A stretch of 64,000 nucleotides of DNA from Guillardia theta CCMP2712 (Eukaryota; Cryptophyceae; Pyrenomonadales; Geminigeraceae), in contig NW_005434641.1 in the NCBI RefSeq assembly GCF_000315625.1, positions 229,517-293,516 on the forward strand, written 5' to 3'. Both the position numbers and the translations under genes were made by a program. Of the stretch, positions 46,682 to 58,239 are shown in pieces. The notes below the pieces were generated by a model. That model was given only the letters and a program-made list of their open reading frames with translations, made no database searches and was not told the origin of the DNA. The first letter of the stretch is position 1. Each line of letters starts with the position of its first letter.

Positions 46682-49674
46682 TCAATCCTTATGCTGAGAG
46701 TCTTGCAGCATCTTGTCGTATTCCATATTCAATCTCTTGTTAATTTCAAGAAGACTCCTGAGCTCGTTCACCAACAGATTCGCCGAATCAGAATCAGAAC
46801 TGGCATCCTGGACAATAGGCTAAGCAGAAACCTCAAAGTCTTGCACTTATCAGAACCTTTTGAGCAGCATGGTCTTCGCCATCTTCAGCTTCATCCTCTT
46901 CAACAAGGTGCTAGAAACCAGCAGTCAACAGAGACAGCTGCGAATCGTACCTCACCAGTGCAGGGTGACGACCAATGGATTCTTCGGTGATGTTCAACGT
47001 AGCTCGAATCTCTGCTGGAATACTATGCAGAATTTGCTCAAAGGTGGCAAATTGTTTCCTTTTGAGAAGCAACTCTACTGCCTGTTCTCCTTGTGAGAAA
47101 CTCCAAAATGAAAATCATAGCGATCACCTTCAGGAGGATTTCGCTTTTTGGAATTCCAAATGAGAAGGAGTATTGAGTCAACAGAGACAAATCTGACGCC
47201 AATGACGGGATTTGTTCTTCATCATCTCCATATTGTTTTGCCATATCCTCCTTTGCTTCCATGTATGAATCGACCTGACGAAAAATAGTCAGAGATGTTT
47301 GATTCTCGACGTATTTGTCAAATGGACGGACCAAAATAGCAAGAAGAATGTTGAGCAGCACAATGTTGACTAGAAAAATGAATGTTGTATAGAAGACCAC
47401 AGCCATCTTCCCGTCTACCCTCGCCATCGAAGCGAAATGATCCAAACCAGCTCCAAGCATCCTGAACAGATGTCAACACCTTTGGGATTCGATGCTCAAC
47501 TCACATCATCCATCCCGACGAAAGTGCGATAGGTAATGTTGAGAACATGTGCATTTCGGGACCAAAGAGAACATGCGATATAGCAGAGAATCCATACAGG
47601 AATGTCATGAACATCAGAGCAAAATGGTAAAGATCAGGAATAGATTTCTCCAGTGTATTGTTGACAATGGCAAGTCGCGGCTGGAAACGATAATACTTGA
47701 AGCATTTCAGGAGGCACCTGCGACATGTCAAGCACAATATCATATGCTGCATGCCTCTCGGAGCAATTACAAGAGCACGTTGAAAAAGTTTCCGAGGAGC
47801 TGATTCTGAATGATGGACGACGCTCTTTCTAGAATGATTTCATATTGATTCGTGGGGACCTATTTGCAGATCATGAAATCAAAAATATATCTCAGCTTCA
47901 AGGACTTATTTGACCTGGATGATATTATTTTTGGATGTGATCATCTGTGTAAGCGAAATACGAAGGATGATGTAGTAGATAAATAGCAGGTAATTGAGAA
48001 TATCTATGAGTGTCCACTTGTCCAAAAAGAATGACTTGAGTCCGTTGTGACTTGCTTCGACGTTCTTTTCCCCTTTCAGATCTTTTCCATCCCATCCTCC
48101 TACCATGAAGCACTGGAGACCTTGTCTGGATCGTAGATTACCACAAGAAATCGATAAGACTTCAAAAATCACCGGATCAACCCTGAGATGTTGTAGAAGA
48201 TAAAAACCATAAGAATGATTTCCAGGCTCTGGCATTCAACAACAATTAGATTGGAATTTGGAGCTGTGGGGACAAGAGCACCATTCTGATCGCGTCGGAA
48301 GTAACGCCAGGGGTGCAAATAGAGCATTTAGATTGGTCGGAGAGGGCAGTGCTGTTTAAGCATTGTAGCCTCTCTTGCTCGCTGTTGACACATCCTCCAA
48401 CTTGTTGAATCCGATAGGGTTCCATATCGATGGACTGACATCGTGAACAAATCAGCACTTCTTTCTCTAGGTATACAAAGCTAACCTCTATCTTGACAAT
48501 GGTACCGCCCTTGGTGTTGAAAGGCTTGTAGGTTCCAGTCGTGGAGTAGCCAAACTTGATCTTCACAAATGTAAACCGGTGAAGCATTCCGTTGTAAACA
48601 GCGAATTTGATTTCGATTTTTCTTGTGAACCTTTGCACAGGAGTCAGCAAGTGAGAAGCATTTGTTTGAAGACTCCCGTCACCTATCGAGCCATCGATTG
48701 TCGATCAAGAATTGAACTTTCTCTTGATTTCGAGCCGGGCCATCTGCTAGAGAAAGAAACACTTGGAAACCGCCAGCGCCATATTGAGGTTCTATCTTTG
48801 AAGAATAGGGCGACCAATAGCCAATGGAGTTTGGAGGTGCTGTCCCGTTGGGAACGCGGTAGGTAAACGCCTTCCAGAAACCTGGTTTCGTCGGATCATT
48901 TCGCGTCGCATTCACGTCATGCGGAGATGTTGGCGGCGCCATCTGATCTGGAACAACGTTGTCAAATTCGTCAGCCTTGACTGTCCAAGGCACTTTGGTC
49001 CAGTCAGTTCTGTGCTCTTTTGGAAGTATGTTTTCGATCGGGGTAGTATCATAGCACACAGGATAGAACTTGTCGTAAGCGCTGGAGCAGTTGTCGAAGA
49101 GAACACCATTCCGCATCTTTGTACAGTTGAACATGGGCGTTTGACATGGAACCTAAAAAGATAGTGAGAGGAGCTACACACTTCATATCACACGCAGACC
49201 TTCACTTGACCTCGCTGTTGTACAATTAGTAGACCCCCAACGAGTTTGTTATAATGAAGAATATATCCGGACTCGTTCGTCTGAAAAGCTCTGCCGTTGT
49301 ACCAAGAGCTCGGAAACACATTTGGCATAATTGTACCTTGAAGACTGGAACAAGCATTAAGATGCACCCAACGTGAATTAGCAAGACTCACTAGCCAAAG
49401 AAATCAGCATGAGTATTAATGCCCTGAAGCGAGTTTGACTCATCCACCACCGTTTGCCTCAGAGCTTCATCTATGGAGTATACCTTGTCTACCTGTGACC
49501 TTGTGTCAAACTTTTCAAGTACGCAACAACTCAAATCGTTACCTGTAGCTGAATTACAAGAACATAAACATAAAGTACAAGAAATAGTATGAAGAAAGCT
49601 AGATCAGCATATCCCTTGCGCATGGTTGGAAGCTCGCGCAAGTTTCGTGCCGTCTTTTCAAGTGCAACCAGCAT
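46682..49674 (-). CDS. polycystin-like (PKD2/TRPP) cation channel
   Basis: A gene of about 14 short exons from ATG 49674 (MLVALEKTARNLRELPTMRK) to TGA 46682. S1 is ADLAFFILFLVLYVYVLVIQ. It is followed by VDKVYSIDEALRQTVVDESN and HADFFG, the family extracellular domain (WYNGRAFQTNESG, LVGGLLIVQQRGQVKVPCQT, FLIDNRWLDR then RKIEIKFAVYN), then S2-S5 (SYGFYLLQHLRVD, DKWTLIDILNYLLFIYYIIL, FALMFMTFLYGFSAISHVLF). The pore loop is FSTLPIALSSGWMM-LGAGLD and S6 is MAVVFYTTFIFLVNIVLLNI. The tail has an acidic piece and a closing coiled coil (LLVNELRSLLEINKRLNMEY). Such channels act in cilia and in Ca2+ signalling. Exact splice sites in the C-terminal 100 codons are unsure, and an upstream first exon is possible. 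The stop is 62 bp from the TMEM53-like stop. Confidence 0.8.
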
Positions 49675-50868
49675 CTTCCTGACAAGAAAGCTTTAACCCT
49701 TTGACTGAAGTCGAAACGTGCACAGAATTATGTGTGAAATGTACAGGAATGATCGTGAGAGAATGTGCAGAAGTCAGCTGACACAGGATGCAGCAAGAGA
49801 ACAACTGAGTGTACACAAGCACTCACGCCACACAGGCTTGAAGCAACCCAGCAAATCCTTAAGTCACGTTGCAGCAGGACAACACGCGGAAGCAATCAGT
49901 GACATCCGGGGGGAGGCAGCCGGGTCGAGAACTCAACATCATAAGTGAACGACATGAAGAGGCTCTGAGAGGAGAGGAGGGACTGCAAGAGCGGCTCTGA
50001 CTCTGACTCGGAGGAGAGGGGGACTCGGGAGGAAGTGCATTTCGGTGAAGCGCCAGGGGTAAAGTCGTGTCCAAGAGCAGGCCGGCCCTATCTTTTAAGC
50101 CGCTGTGCCGCCGGGCCCGACTCACCGGGCACTTTTGCATGATAGTACTTTGGCATGGTACGAGTCTTACGTCGGAGTACCGTACAAAATTGCCGGCCGG
50201 CCGGCCGGTGGCGACCGGCGGGCTCTCCGGTTATTTCCGTTAGAAGGCGTTATTTGTGGTTACGTTTTTTTTACCTCATGCCGCCGCCTTTCCTCTGCTA
50301 TGCCACTCCCTGCCGCTCGCTTCACCTCGCAGTCTCCTCAAGAGCCCTCTCGCGCTCTCATATCTCGTCTCACTCGTCTTCTCTCATCTAAGTCTAACTC
50401 TTCCTTCCTGGTCCTTTTGATTGGTCCTTCCGCGTCTTCCTCTCGACCAGCTCACCCTCCGACTGTTTGTTCCTTCATCCTTTCAATCTTCGACATGCAA
50501 GCAAGAACTCGAGCATGCAGCTCACGCTAAAACCTTATTGTCAACACTCATACATTCATTAGTTTAATACCCTGCTCCTGCTCTTGCATTCCACCCTCAC
50601 TAAAAACTCCTTATGGACTTCGTCTTGATACGGTTTTGTTTGAGTGTTTGACACCTTAAAGAATATATCTCTGCAATAACAGTACTTGCACACAATCTCT
50701 TCGGCCTATCTATCATTGTCTCAAGATCAAACTTCATACTGATATTTCGTTCAGGAGTAACTCTTTTGCTTTGTCGTTGGAAGGGCCGTGCAGGTCCTGC
50801 AAAGCCCAAAAGCCGAATTTTTAAGTTCTGAAATAATTCCAGGTTTCACCGCGTTAGAGACTGCCAAT
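49675..50868. other. divergent intergenic region with CCGG-rich patch
   Basis: Between the polycystin and SF3B2 starts. 50100-50240 is GC-rich with CCGCCGGGCCCGACTCACCG and a perfect GCCGGCCGGCCGGCCGG run (50192-50208). Downstream to 50540 it is pyrimidine-rich. No gene seen; probably a two-way promoter. Confidence 0.5.
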
Positions 50869-52662
50869 ATGCCTTCTCCTCTCGAGTATCAGGTTCTAGC
50901 GCTGCCTCAGCTCGATGGAGCGGACACCAAGGACAAGATGACAAAGAATCAGAAGAAGAAAATGAAGAAGAAGGAGAAGAAAAAGCAGAACCCAGAAGAG
51001 TCAACTGAAAATGCTGAGGGAGTTGTGAAAGTGGAAGCCAATGGCACAGATATGAATGGTCTTGAGGGTCTGGAGATCGAGTATGTCACTGATATGATGT
51101 TGGACGAGAATGATCCCAATTTTGACGAATGGGCAAAGATCTTTCATAAATTTCAGAAAGGACCCCAGAAGAAAGAGCTGGACGACGAGGCTATGGGTGC
51201 TGGTCTCGATGGTGAAGAAGCAGTTCAGCCCAAAGTGACCGAAGTCAAGAAGGAGAAGAATTTTGATAGTGATGACGAAGACAATCAAACGTCGAAGCAA
51301 AAGCTGAGTAAGAAGAAGTATAAACAGTTGCACAGGCTGTCGATTGCTGAGTTGAAGCAGCTTGTGAAGAGGCCAGATGTCGTTGAAGTGTGGGATGTTA
51401 CTTCGTCGGATCCTCGATTGCTTGTGTACTTGAAGAGCTACAGAAATACTGTCGCTGTTCCTCGCCACTGGTGCAACAAGAGGAAGTACCTTCAGGGGAA
51501 ACGTGGTATTGAGAAGCCCCCATTCCAGCTTCCACACTTCATTGAAGCTACTGGTATTGCAAAGTTGAGAGCAGCCTATGAGGAAAAAGAAAATGAGAAG
51601 AATGCAAAGCAGAAAGCACGAGCCATGTCAAGACCAAAAGTAAGTAAGATGGACATTGATTATCAAGTGCTCCACGATGCCTTCTTTCGATACCAAACAA
51701 AACCGAGGCTGACGGGTCATGGAGATGTTTATTATGAAGGCAAGGAGTTCGAGGTCAAGTACAAGGAAAAGAGAGCAGGTGTATTGTCGGAAGAATTGAA
51801 ACACGCTTTGGGTATGCCTTCCGAAGGCGTTCCGGTTCCACCTCCCTGGCTCATCAACATGCAAAGATATGGACCACCACCTTCGTACCCAAATCTGAAA
51901 ATTCCTGGTTTGAATGCACCTATACCCTCTGGGGCCCAGTTTGGTTATCATCCGGGAGGGTGGGGTAAGCCACCAGTTGACGAGTTCGGACGTCCGATTT
52001 ATGGTGACGTTTTCGGGACGAACGATACCGGTGGAGCTGCTATGAATGAAGCGCCGATAGACAAGAGAAGATGGGGTGAAATCGAGGAAGTTGAGGAGGA
52101 AGAGGAGGAGGAGGAAGAAGAGGAGGAAGAGGCCGTCGACGAGGAAGCTGTGCAGTCTGGTATCAGTTCAGTAACCTCTGGCCTTGAGACCCCATCCTCT
52201 ACCGGCATCGAATCTATCGAACTGCGCAAGAATGCTATGTCTGGAGGATTGGACACTCCTGATTCCTCGATTGCGTCAACAGACTTCAACTTGAGGAAGG
52301 ACAAATCACTTTACAAGGTCATCTCACAGGAGGACTCCAAGGTAGGATCGGACCTCATTGGTTCATCCTTCAAGTATAACATCTCAGATTCATCCGATTC
52401 AGCCGCTGCTCGCAAAGACAAGCGTCATGTCGACTTGATGAAGAGCCAGGCATCTGCTGGAGTGGAAGTCACCATTGATGCCTCAGAGCTTGAAAACATG
52501 GATGAGCGCATGTTGAAGGACAAGTACGATGAAAAAGTTTCTGGGAACAAGCAACATCGTGAAGATGTCAGCGAGGTCTTTGAAGAGCAGGCAAAGAAAC
52601 GAGCGAAGAAAGGCGGCGACAAGGACAAGAAGAACAAGTATAAGGAGTATGCCTGGGGATAA
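50869..52662 (+). CDS. SF3B2: splicing factor 3B subunit 2 (SAP145)
   Basis: Single-exon ORF; ATG 50869 (MPSPLEYQVLALPQLDG) is the first in frame, giving 597 residues. A basic N-terminus (KNQKKKMKKKEKKKQ) leads to the conserved core: KLSKKKYKQLHRLSIAELKQ, LVKRPDVVEVWDVTSSDPRL, AVPRHWCNKRKYLQGKRGIE (the DUF382 region). The PSP domain follows, EELKHALGMPSEGVPVPPPW then INMQRYGPPPSYPNLKIPGL, with GWGKPPVDEFGRPIYGDVFG. An acidic run and a Ser/Thr-Pro region (GLETPSSTG, GLDTPDSS) close it. SF3B2 is part of the U2 snRNP SF3b complex that holds the branch-point region. The protein is shorter than animal SF3B2 because the Pro-rich N-terminal part is lacking. Codon use is ordinary for the window. Confidence 0.95.
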   Translation: MPSPLEYQVLALPQLDGADTKDKMTKNQKKKMKKKEKKKQNPEESTENAEGVVKVEANGTDMNGLEGLEIEYVTDMMLDENDPNFDEWAKIFHKFQKGPQKKELDDEAMGAGLDGEEAVQPKVTEVKKEKNFDSDDEDNQTSKQKLSKKKYKQLHRLSIAELKQLVKRPDVVEVWDVTSSDPRLLVYLKSYRNTVAVPRHWCNKRKYLQGKRGIEKPPFQLPHFIEATGIAKLRAAYEEKENEKNAKQKARAMSRPKVSKMDIDYQVLHDAFFRYQTKPRLTGHGDVYYEGKEFEVKYKEKRAGVLSEELKHALGMPSEGVPVPPPWLINMQRYGPPPSYPNLKIPGLNAPIPSGAQFGYHPGGWGKPPVDEFGRPIYGDVFGTNDTGGAAMNEAPIDKRRWGEIEEVEEEEEEEEEEEEEAVDEEAVQSGISSVTSGLETPSSTGIESIELRKNAMSGGLDTPDSSIASTDFNLRKDKSLYKVISQEDSKVGSDLIGSSFKYNISDSSDSAAARKDKRHVDLMKSQASAGVEVTIDASELENMDERMLKDKYDEKVSGNKQHREDVSEVFEEQAKKRAKKGGDKDKKNKYKEYAWG

Positions 52663-53221
52663 TTTGATGACCTCAGACAAGCACAGCCGGCATGTTAACG
52701 TGGCAGCAGTTGATCTTGCATCACTGTTTCCCAAGTTTCAGGTAAGATGCGAATGTGGGGGCGATTTTTGTTCTTAGAATAAAGATTCCCGCTGTGATGG
52801 TATTTTTTCTCACGATCAGAGGTTTTGCAGCTTTAGTTAAAATACTCTTGTATGTCACGTGTGACTGTGCGCTAATGCGCGCAACATGGTACTGTGAAAG
52901 AAGGGGGTGGTGTCAGTTTTGGAATTCCTCCCTTCAGACGTACGCAGTCTCTGCTTAGAGTGAGAAAGGTTCAAAATCCAATCATATTTTGCACCGACGC
53001 AGCGGTGTCGTTGGTATGTGCGATGTCGGAACTGATGTGAATTGGACGATCGATCCTTGAGCTCTGCACGATACCCTGGGGACCAGCAGATCTCTTCGGA
53101 TCATGCGTCTGCTCGAGCTATCACGCTCAGCAGAAACAATTCAAGTCAAGCACCTCTGCTGCCAAAGTGTTCTGACGCTGAAATCTTTCCCACGCTGCCC
53201 GTTCGATCGGGTTCATATGCT
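52663..53221. other. 3' flank of SF3B2, no gene seen
   Basis: AATAAA occurs at 52779-52784, about 120 bp after the SF3B2 stop, and could serve as polyadenylation signal. Nothing else is supported. Confidence 0.4.
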
Positions 53222-53579
53222 CTACATCCAGGTCAGTTGTATGATTGGAGTTAGCTTGAGCTTACTCTTAGACATCTTGTCATGACTCGATTTAGAGGAT
53301 TCGCTGAGTTTGTTCTCTAGAGCCGCCCTCCTCGCGATCAGTTCCCTCTCGAAAGCCTGAACATGAGTCAAATGAAACACCAAACGGTTGATAGCAACGT
53401 TTCTCTCTACCTTTGTAGTCTCTTTGTCATACTTGAGATGATTGCGAGCTTTGCTTTCATGCGGCAACTCTGTCAAAGTGCAACTTGAATATGAACAAAG
53501 AAATCGACGTTGGAATACCCGCAGCTTGAAGATAGAGTCTCTCTGCCGCTTTCGTTGGAGCAAATACTTCTGTCAGCAT
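53222..53579 (-). CDS. small helical protein of unknown function, about 85 aa
   Basis: Three exons join in frame: MLTEVFAPTKAAERLYLQAA, then ELPHESKARNHLKYDKETTK, then AFERELIARRAALENKLSES and on to TAG at 53222. The introns are about 50 nt with GTATTC/GACAG and GTAGAG/TTCAG ends. The protein is charged and helical. The ATG is directly preceded by an in-frame stop, but a splice acceptor in the same place (CTGACAG) leaves room for an upstream exon. No family recognised. Confidence 0.45.
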
Positions 53580-54275
53580 TCAATGCAGAAAGAGAGAAAT
53601 TTCTATCGAAGGAGGCGTCGTAAGAATCCAAAGTGTCTCCTGTCCTGCCTTATCTGCAAAACAATTGATTCAACACCTTGGTTGTGAAGTACTCTTTGTT
53701 TCCATTCTCGTCCCTTGTCCCTTGTCCCTTGTCCCTTGTCCCTCTCCAGACCTCCTTCTGTGCTCTTATCTTCTCTCTCCTTCGCTCCTCTCGTCTCGTC
53801 TTTCTCTTCTTCTTCATCGTCAGAGCGCCTGGAGACCTCACGCCATGTTTGTACAGCTTTGGAGGTTGGAGACGGTGGGGTCCATAGGAATTCAGGTTCA
53901 TTCATTTCACGGGTAGGGTTATATACCCCACCCATACTAAAATACCTTCCATTGAAAAGTGGTTCGAATGAGGGGGTAGGGGATGGATCAATGAAATTAT
54001 CATCAATCTGCAGGTGGGTATAATCGTGATTTATTATGGGTGGGGGTAGTATTTTACCTCACAGATAAGAAGATCCAGGGGTCATTTGTACTACCTGTAG
54101 GGTGGGGAGCTCCAAAGCGGCCGGGGTGGGGGTGGGGGAGGTCACGGGGTTGAAGAATGGGAGAAGAGAAGGAGGAGGACGAGGGGAGGAAGGAGCAGGG
54201 GGTCGACGTTGGAGGAGGCTGGAAGAGGTAAGACATGCCGATCACTCCCATGAGTGCGCAACATGAACATGCGCG
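53580..54275. other. intergenic with (TTGTCCC)n and GGGTAGGG tracts
   Basis: 53706-53743 is five TTGTCCC units. 53917-54060 holds GGGTAGGGTTATATACCCCA and GGTGGGGGTAGTATTTTACC. No exon supported. Confidence 0.5.
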
Positions 54276-56133
54276 ATGAGATGTTGTTGCATGTTGAAGC
54301 GCTGCTCTCCTCTACTTTCCCTCCCAGCCTGCGGGGAAAGCGCGAAACGTTTGAGTGATACTCATGATGACATCAGGTACTGGGATGATGTCGAGTCTGC
54401 CAACTACTGGCACAACACAGGTGACATTCCTTTCCTGTGTCATGGAGTGAGTCTGTTGGGCTCCAGAAACTGGACAAACAAAGTGGGAGGATCCGCTTTC
54501 CAAGGAAGGGCAGGACGAGGACGTGCAGGAGGAAGAGGAGGCTGTATCGGAAGAAGTCGACAAGGAAGAAGACGAGAGGAAGAAGCAAGGTGTCGTTCTT
54601 GGAGGTGGATGGATAAGGTGAATGCCCGTTGCTTGTCGTCCACTGCCCGCCTCGGATAGTTCCTAGTGACTTCAAGGTAGGTACTGGGATGAAGGAGAAC
54701 AGGCAAACTACTGGCACAACCCTAGTGAGTTCCAAACTTCTCGCCTGCTCGGTTTGTGAACGAGCTGTGACAGACACGGGAGAGACTTCATGGGATGAGC
54801 CTCCTGCGTCTAAAATGAATGTGAGTTCGAGAGTGGTTGTCTTTGCGTGATTGAGCAACAAACAGACAAAGTGGACGAACTTGTATGATGGAAGAGCATA
54901 TCCAGCAGGAGCATGGAACATGCCCCTTGCTATTAAACCTGTCCAAGTACGCAATGGATATGTGTAGAACATCTCTAATGCCTTTCATAGCCTGGTTCTC
55001 AAGGCAATCAGAAAAACAATTCTTTGACTTCCTCCAAATTTCCTGGTAAGAGCATGGGCGTTCGAGGGATAATGCTTAATCTATCGATTTCAGATGGTTA
55101 TGACTGGGACACATACGCAATGATGTACGGATTCCGAACAGGGCAGGATGCGTACAACAAGTACTACTACGGAAGCATTGCAGGGAAACCTCAAGGACCG
55201 GAGAACAAGGGCACGACTCAAGCGTTTGGAGGCTTCATCTACGAGCCTTCGCAGGGGGACTCAGCTTCCAGGTTGAATCAAGTGCTGGCAAACCTGCCGG
55301 AAGGTAAAGAGCCCCATCGACTCTGAGACGATTGCTGACCTTGTCCTCCCTCTGCTACGAAAAGGGGAAGTGGGCGATGCTGAGCCAGCCGTTGACGAGG
55401 ATGGATTGACAGAAGCGCAGAAGATCTTTGGGACCAACGAGACCTTCACTGCTCCCGAGGTCCATGCAATCTGTTCCTGCTGGTGTGCTCATGCAGCTAC
55501 AAAAGCTGGCGGAGGCAGCTGCCATGTCCAAGGGCATTGTGGCATCCAAGAAGACCGAAGATGGGCGACCTCAAATAACTCCAGAGGACATCGCCGCAGC
55601 AGCTGAAGGACTTCTTGACCAGGTGAGAAAACAGACGTGGAACTCCTGAGATTGAAAGTTGGAGCAGATCGAAAAAGGCCCCATCACGATGCACAGGACG
55701 GATATCACCAAACACACGCGTATAGCCGAGAAGTACACGAGAGAGGTGGAGAGACCATGATCTGGTTTCTTTTCCGTCTGTTGACTCGTGGATCAGGTGG
55801 CAGTTCGGGCGGCCATGAATGGAGAGACTCCGAAGCAAGAGCAATATCTCTTTCATGCCACCTTCAACAAGACGTCTGGAAGGTTCGAAGGGGCAGGACA
55901 AGTGTGAATACGCCATTGATATGTACCGTGACATTGACACGTCACGCCAGATCCACAAACTCCCTGTCGATGATCCTCGAAGGCAGACCAGTCATTATTT
56001 CGATTATGACAAGTGGGCTACTGGTTGGTTTGCTATTGAAAGCTTTGCAATGCCGCTGATGCTAGAGTTCGCAGACAAAGCAGCGAAGTCAGCTCGCGCG
56101 GCCAAGCGTGCTAAGACTAACTTGGGGCTTTGA
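54276..56133 (+). CDS. tandem WW-domain protein, 405 aa
   Basis: Eleven exons join in frame (54276-54420, 54467-54589, 54677-54724, 54774-54820, 54866-54946, 54991-55045, 55094-55303, 55365-55459, 55497-55622, 55797-55901, 55951-56133). Two WW domains lie near the N-terminus: RYWDDVESANYWHNTETGQT with KWEDP, and RYWDEGEQANYWHNPNTGET with SWDEPP. Each is cut by an intron at the same place, after the HN of the second strand. An acidic linker (EDVQEEEEAVSEEVDKEEDE) joins them. The rest is Tyr/Gly-rich (YDWDTYAMMYGFRTGQDAYN), then a helix (KLAEAAAMSKGIVASKK), then YLFHATFNKTSGRFEGAGQ and RRQTSHYFDYDKW, a pairing I associate with nuclear/splicing proteins without being able to name the family. WW domains bind Pro-rich ligands. 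The start could also be ATG 54291. Confidence 0.7.
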
Positions 56134-56352
56134 GGACCTTGAAACGAGCTGTTGAGGGCAGGTGGTGAAAATCTAGGGGCGTTGAGAGGAACGTGACAGA
56201 TGTAGGGAGATGTTCACATGTTTGAGGATCACAAATGGTTTGAATTACAACATAAACCATGATGAGTGATGGGCTTTAAATGGTTTGGAGTACACCTTAA
56301 GACGTGATGATTGATTTACATCTTTAAGGCTCTTCATTTACATGGACTGATG

Positions 56353-56887
56353 TCAGGTTTCTTGCGGAAGCTCAACGATCTTCACTTTCTTTTTCCCCTC
56401 TTGCTTGTCATGAGCCGCCTGGCCCTGGGCTTCTTCCTCCTTCCAGTCCTTCTCCAATCTCTCCTTTACGATCAGTACTTGTGCCTGCAAGAGATTGATA
56501 ACATCTGGATCGCGTTAGTGAACACACGAAGAACGACCAACTAGCCCGGCAAACAATACCTGTGCCAACTTCGTTGATCCAGCTGCAGAAGAAGACAACC
56601 TTCTTCGAAGTTCTGTCCAGCCTGCTCTTGAATGACTTTTGGATGCTCGATGCAGCGCTCGCTCTTTGCAGGATGGCAAGGGTGTCGGAGAGGGCAGCTA
56701 GAACCCTCATCTTGAACTGGAGGAGGCGATGAATGTCGTCTACGAGCTCCTATACATGTCATGAGCTACAAGAGATGATAGTTATCGCGACGAGGTACCA
56801 GGACGAAAGGCATGTGAGCACGTTTGAGGGACGAGGAGCTGATCAGATCAATACTCTGCTCCATGCAGGAGTTGAGAGACTCGGCAA
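56353..56887 (-). CDS. helical protein of unknown function, 5' exon not found
   Basis: Three exons are clear: VAESLNSCMEQSIDLISSSS to HMPFVL, then ELVDDIHRLLQFKMRVLAAL through FFCSWINEVGTG, then AQVLIVKERLEKDWKEEEAQ to KIVELPQET and TGA at 56353. About 137 residues, helical, with a Lys/Glu-rich C-terminus. The acceptor CCCCCAG before V is strong, so at least one exon lies upstream, between 56888 and the ZNHIT2 stop (57005) or inside that gene. No family recognised. Confidence 0.5.
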
Positions 56888-57004
56888 CCTGGGGGAACAG
56901 GCGGAGGGGAGGGTCACAACTCGGAAACGTGGAGGAGGGACAGCATGGCACGGAGATGGAGGAGAGAAGATGGGCAGAGTGTCATATGAAGAGAGCAAGC
57001 AGTG

Positions 57005-58118
57005 CTAGGGAGTGACCCTCACGTTCTTGGGAGGGACACATTCCTCCTGGCGCGCCGACGGGGAGAGCATGTAGGGTGAGGACTCGCATAAGATCCTCGC
57101 GCTCTCGAGCAGAATCTCTTGATCAGAATCTGTGTCTCCGTTGCATCTGATAGCAGCGCGTCATTCCTCGACGGCATTCCCTCCCCTCGCAATCGTCTAC
57201 CTCCTTTTGGTCAGAACATAACTCCACAGCATTCCCACAAGGATGAAGGGAAGCAACGGCGAGGGCTCTTTCCGACTCAAAGTACTAAACTTGGGAATTT
57301 CTTTGAGAATCCTCGGCATTCTTCTCGAGGACATCTCTCCGTCCTCCTCCTCCTCCTCCTCCTCCTCCTCCTCTACCTCTATCGCGCAACCACTCTGCAT
57401 CCACCATGGCACCCACTGCTGCATCAGTCCATCCAGTTTCCCTTCCCTCACGGCCTGCTCGACTTCCATCAGCAACAGTCCCTGCAAGGCTCCTCACCAA
57501 CCTTAATGAACGCTTGCTGCTGTGCTGCCGACAAGTCTTCCCATTGCGTGTTCTCATCCAGCTTCAACTGCCGCCATCTATCAAAGCTCATATCTCTTCC
57601 GCCGCTGATCGAGCATTGAGCATGCTCATCGTACCCCTTCAAGCTCCTCTCCCAGATCGTCTTCGTCGCACTCGTCCTGCATGGTAGGGATTACCATCAC
57701 AGACTGTCGGACAACAAGATCCCTTGAAGGGAAGCAGCGCGGCGTACCTTGTCGCTCTCCTCTTCCGCTTGCTCGCTGTGCATTCTCTTCCTACAGGCAT
57801 GTGTAAGGAGGAAGCAAGGCATGATGCAGCGTTTACAAGATATCCATCATTTTCTTCTTCTCGTTGTCATCGACTCCCTCGCGCCCTTTGATCTCGTTCA
57901 TCACCTGTAGAGCGAGCTCAACCAAGGAAGCAACAAGCACTGCCGACCTCGCCCTTGAAGAACATCTCGGCACATCTGCCCTCGTTGTGACTCTTGTAGC
58001 ATGCGCTTGAGCAGATCCTTCCCTGGCACCGCCTGCATCTTCCCATCAAACTTCCTGATGCGCCTGTTCCCGCTCCTGCTTCGCTGCCGACGCCGCATCC
58101 GACGCACGCATCTGCCAT
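57005..58118 (-). CDS. HIT zinc-finger protein, ZNHIT2-like
   Basis: From ATG 58118 (MADACVGCG). The zf-HIT finger is C-x2-C, then C-x2-C (GRCRRCQGR), CSSAC, H in SHNEGRC and the last Cys: all eight ligands are present. Later exons give VMNEIKGREGVDDNEKKKMM, an acidic piece (DECDEDDLGEELEG), DENTQWEDLSAAQQQAF, VEQAVREGKLDGLMQQWVPW with the WVPWW signature, an acidic run, then LVGMLWSYVLTKRRCNGDTD and ILLESARILCESSPYMLSPS to TAG 57005. The WPWW-type motif and YVLTKR-x-NGD match ZNHIT2, which links the R2TP chaperone to U5 snRNP assembly. The exon edge after AFIK needs a 20-nt GT-AG gap to stay in frame, which is unusual. A GC island covers its 5' side. Confidence 0.7.
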
Positions 58119-58239
58119 GGCAAAGCCGGCCAAAAAAGGATCAAAGCGAGCCCACGCCGGAGTACATACATAGGGAGTGAGACAAGACACTAACTGAAGA
58201 AGCATTTGAAATAGAGCACGGTACCGTACATCTGCCAGT

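Noticed and set aside
55797-56133. Apparent frameshift in the tandem-WW gene after GRFEGAGQ
   Set aside because: A 49-nt GT-AG intron (55902-55950) restores the frame exactly and fits the usual intron size.
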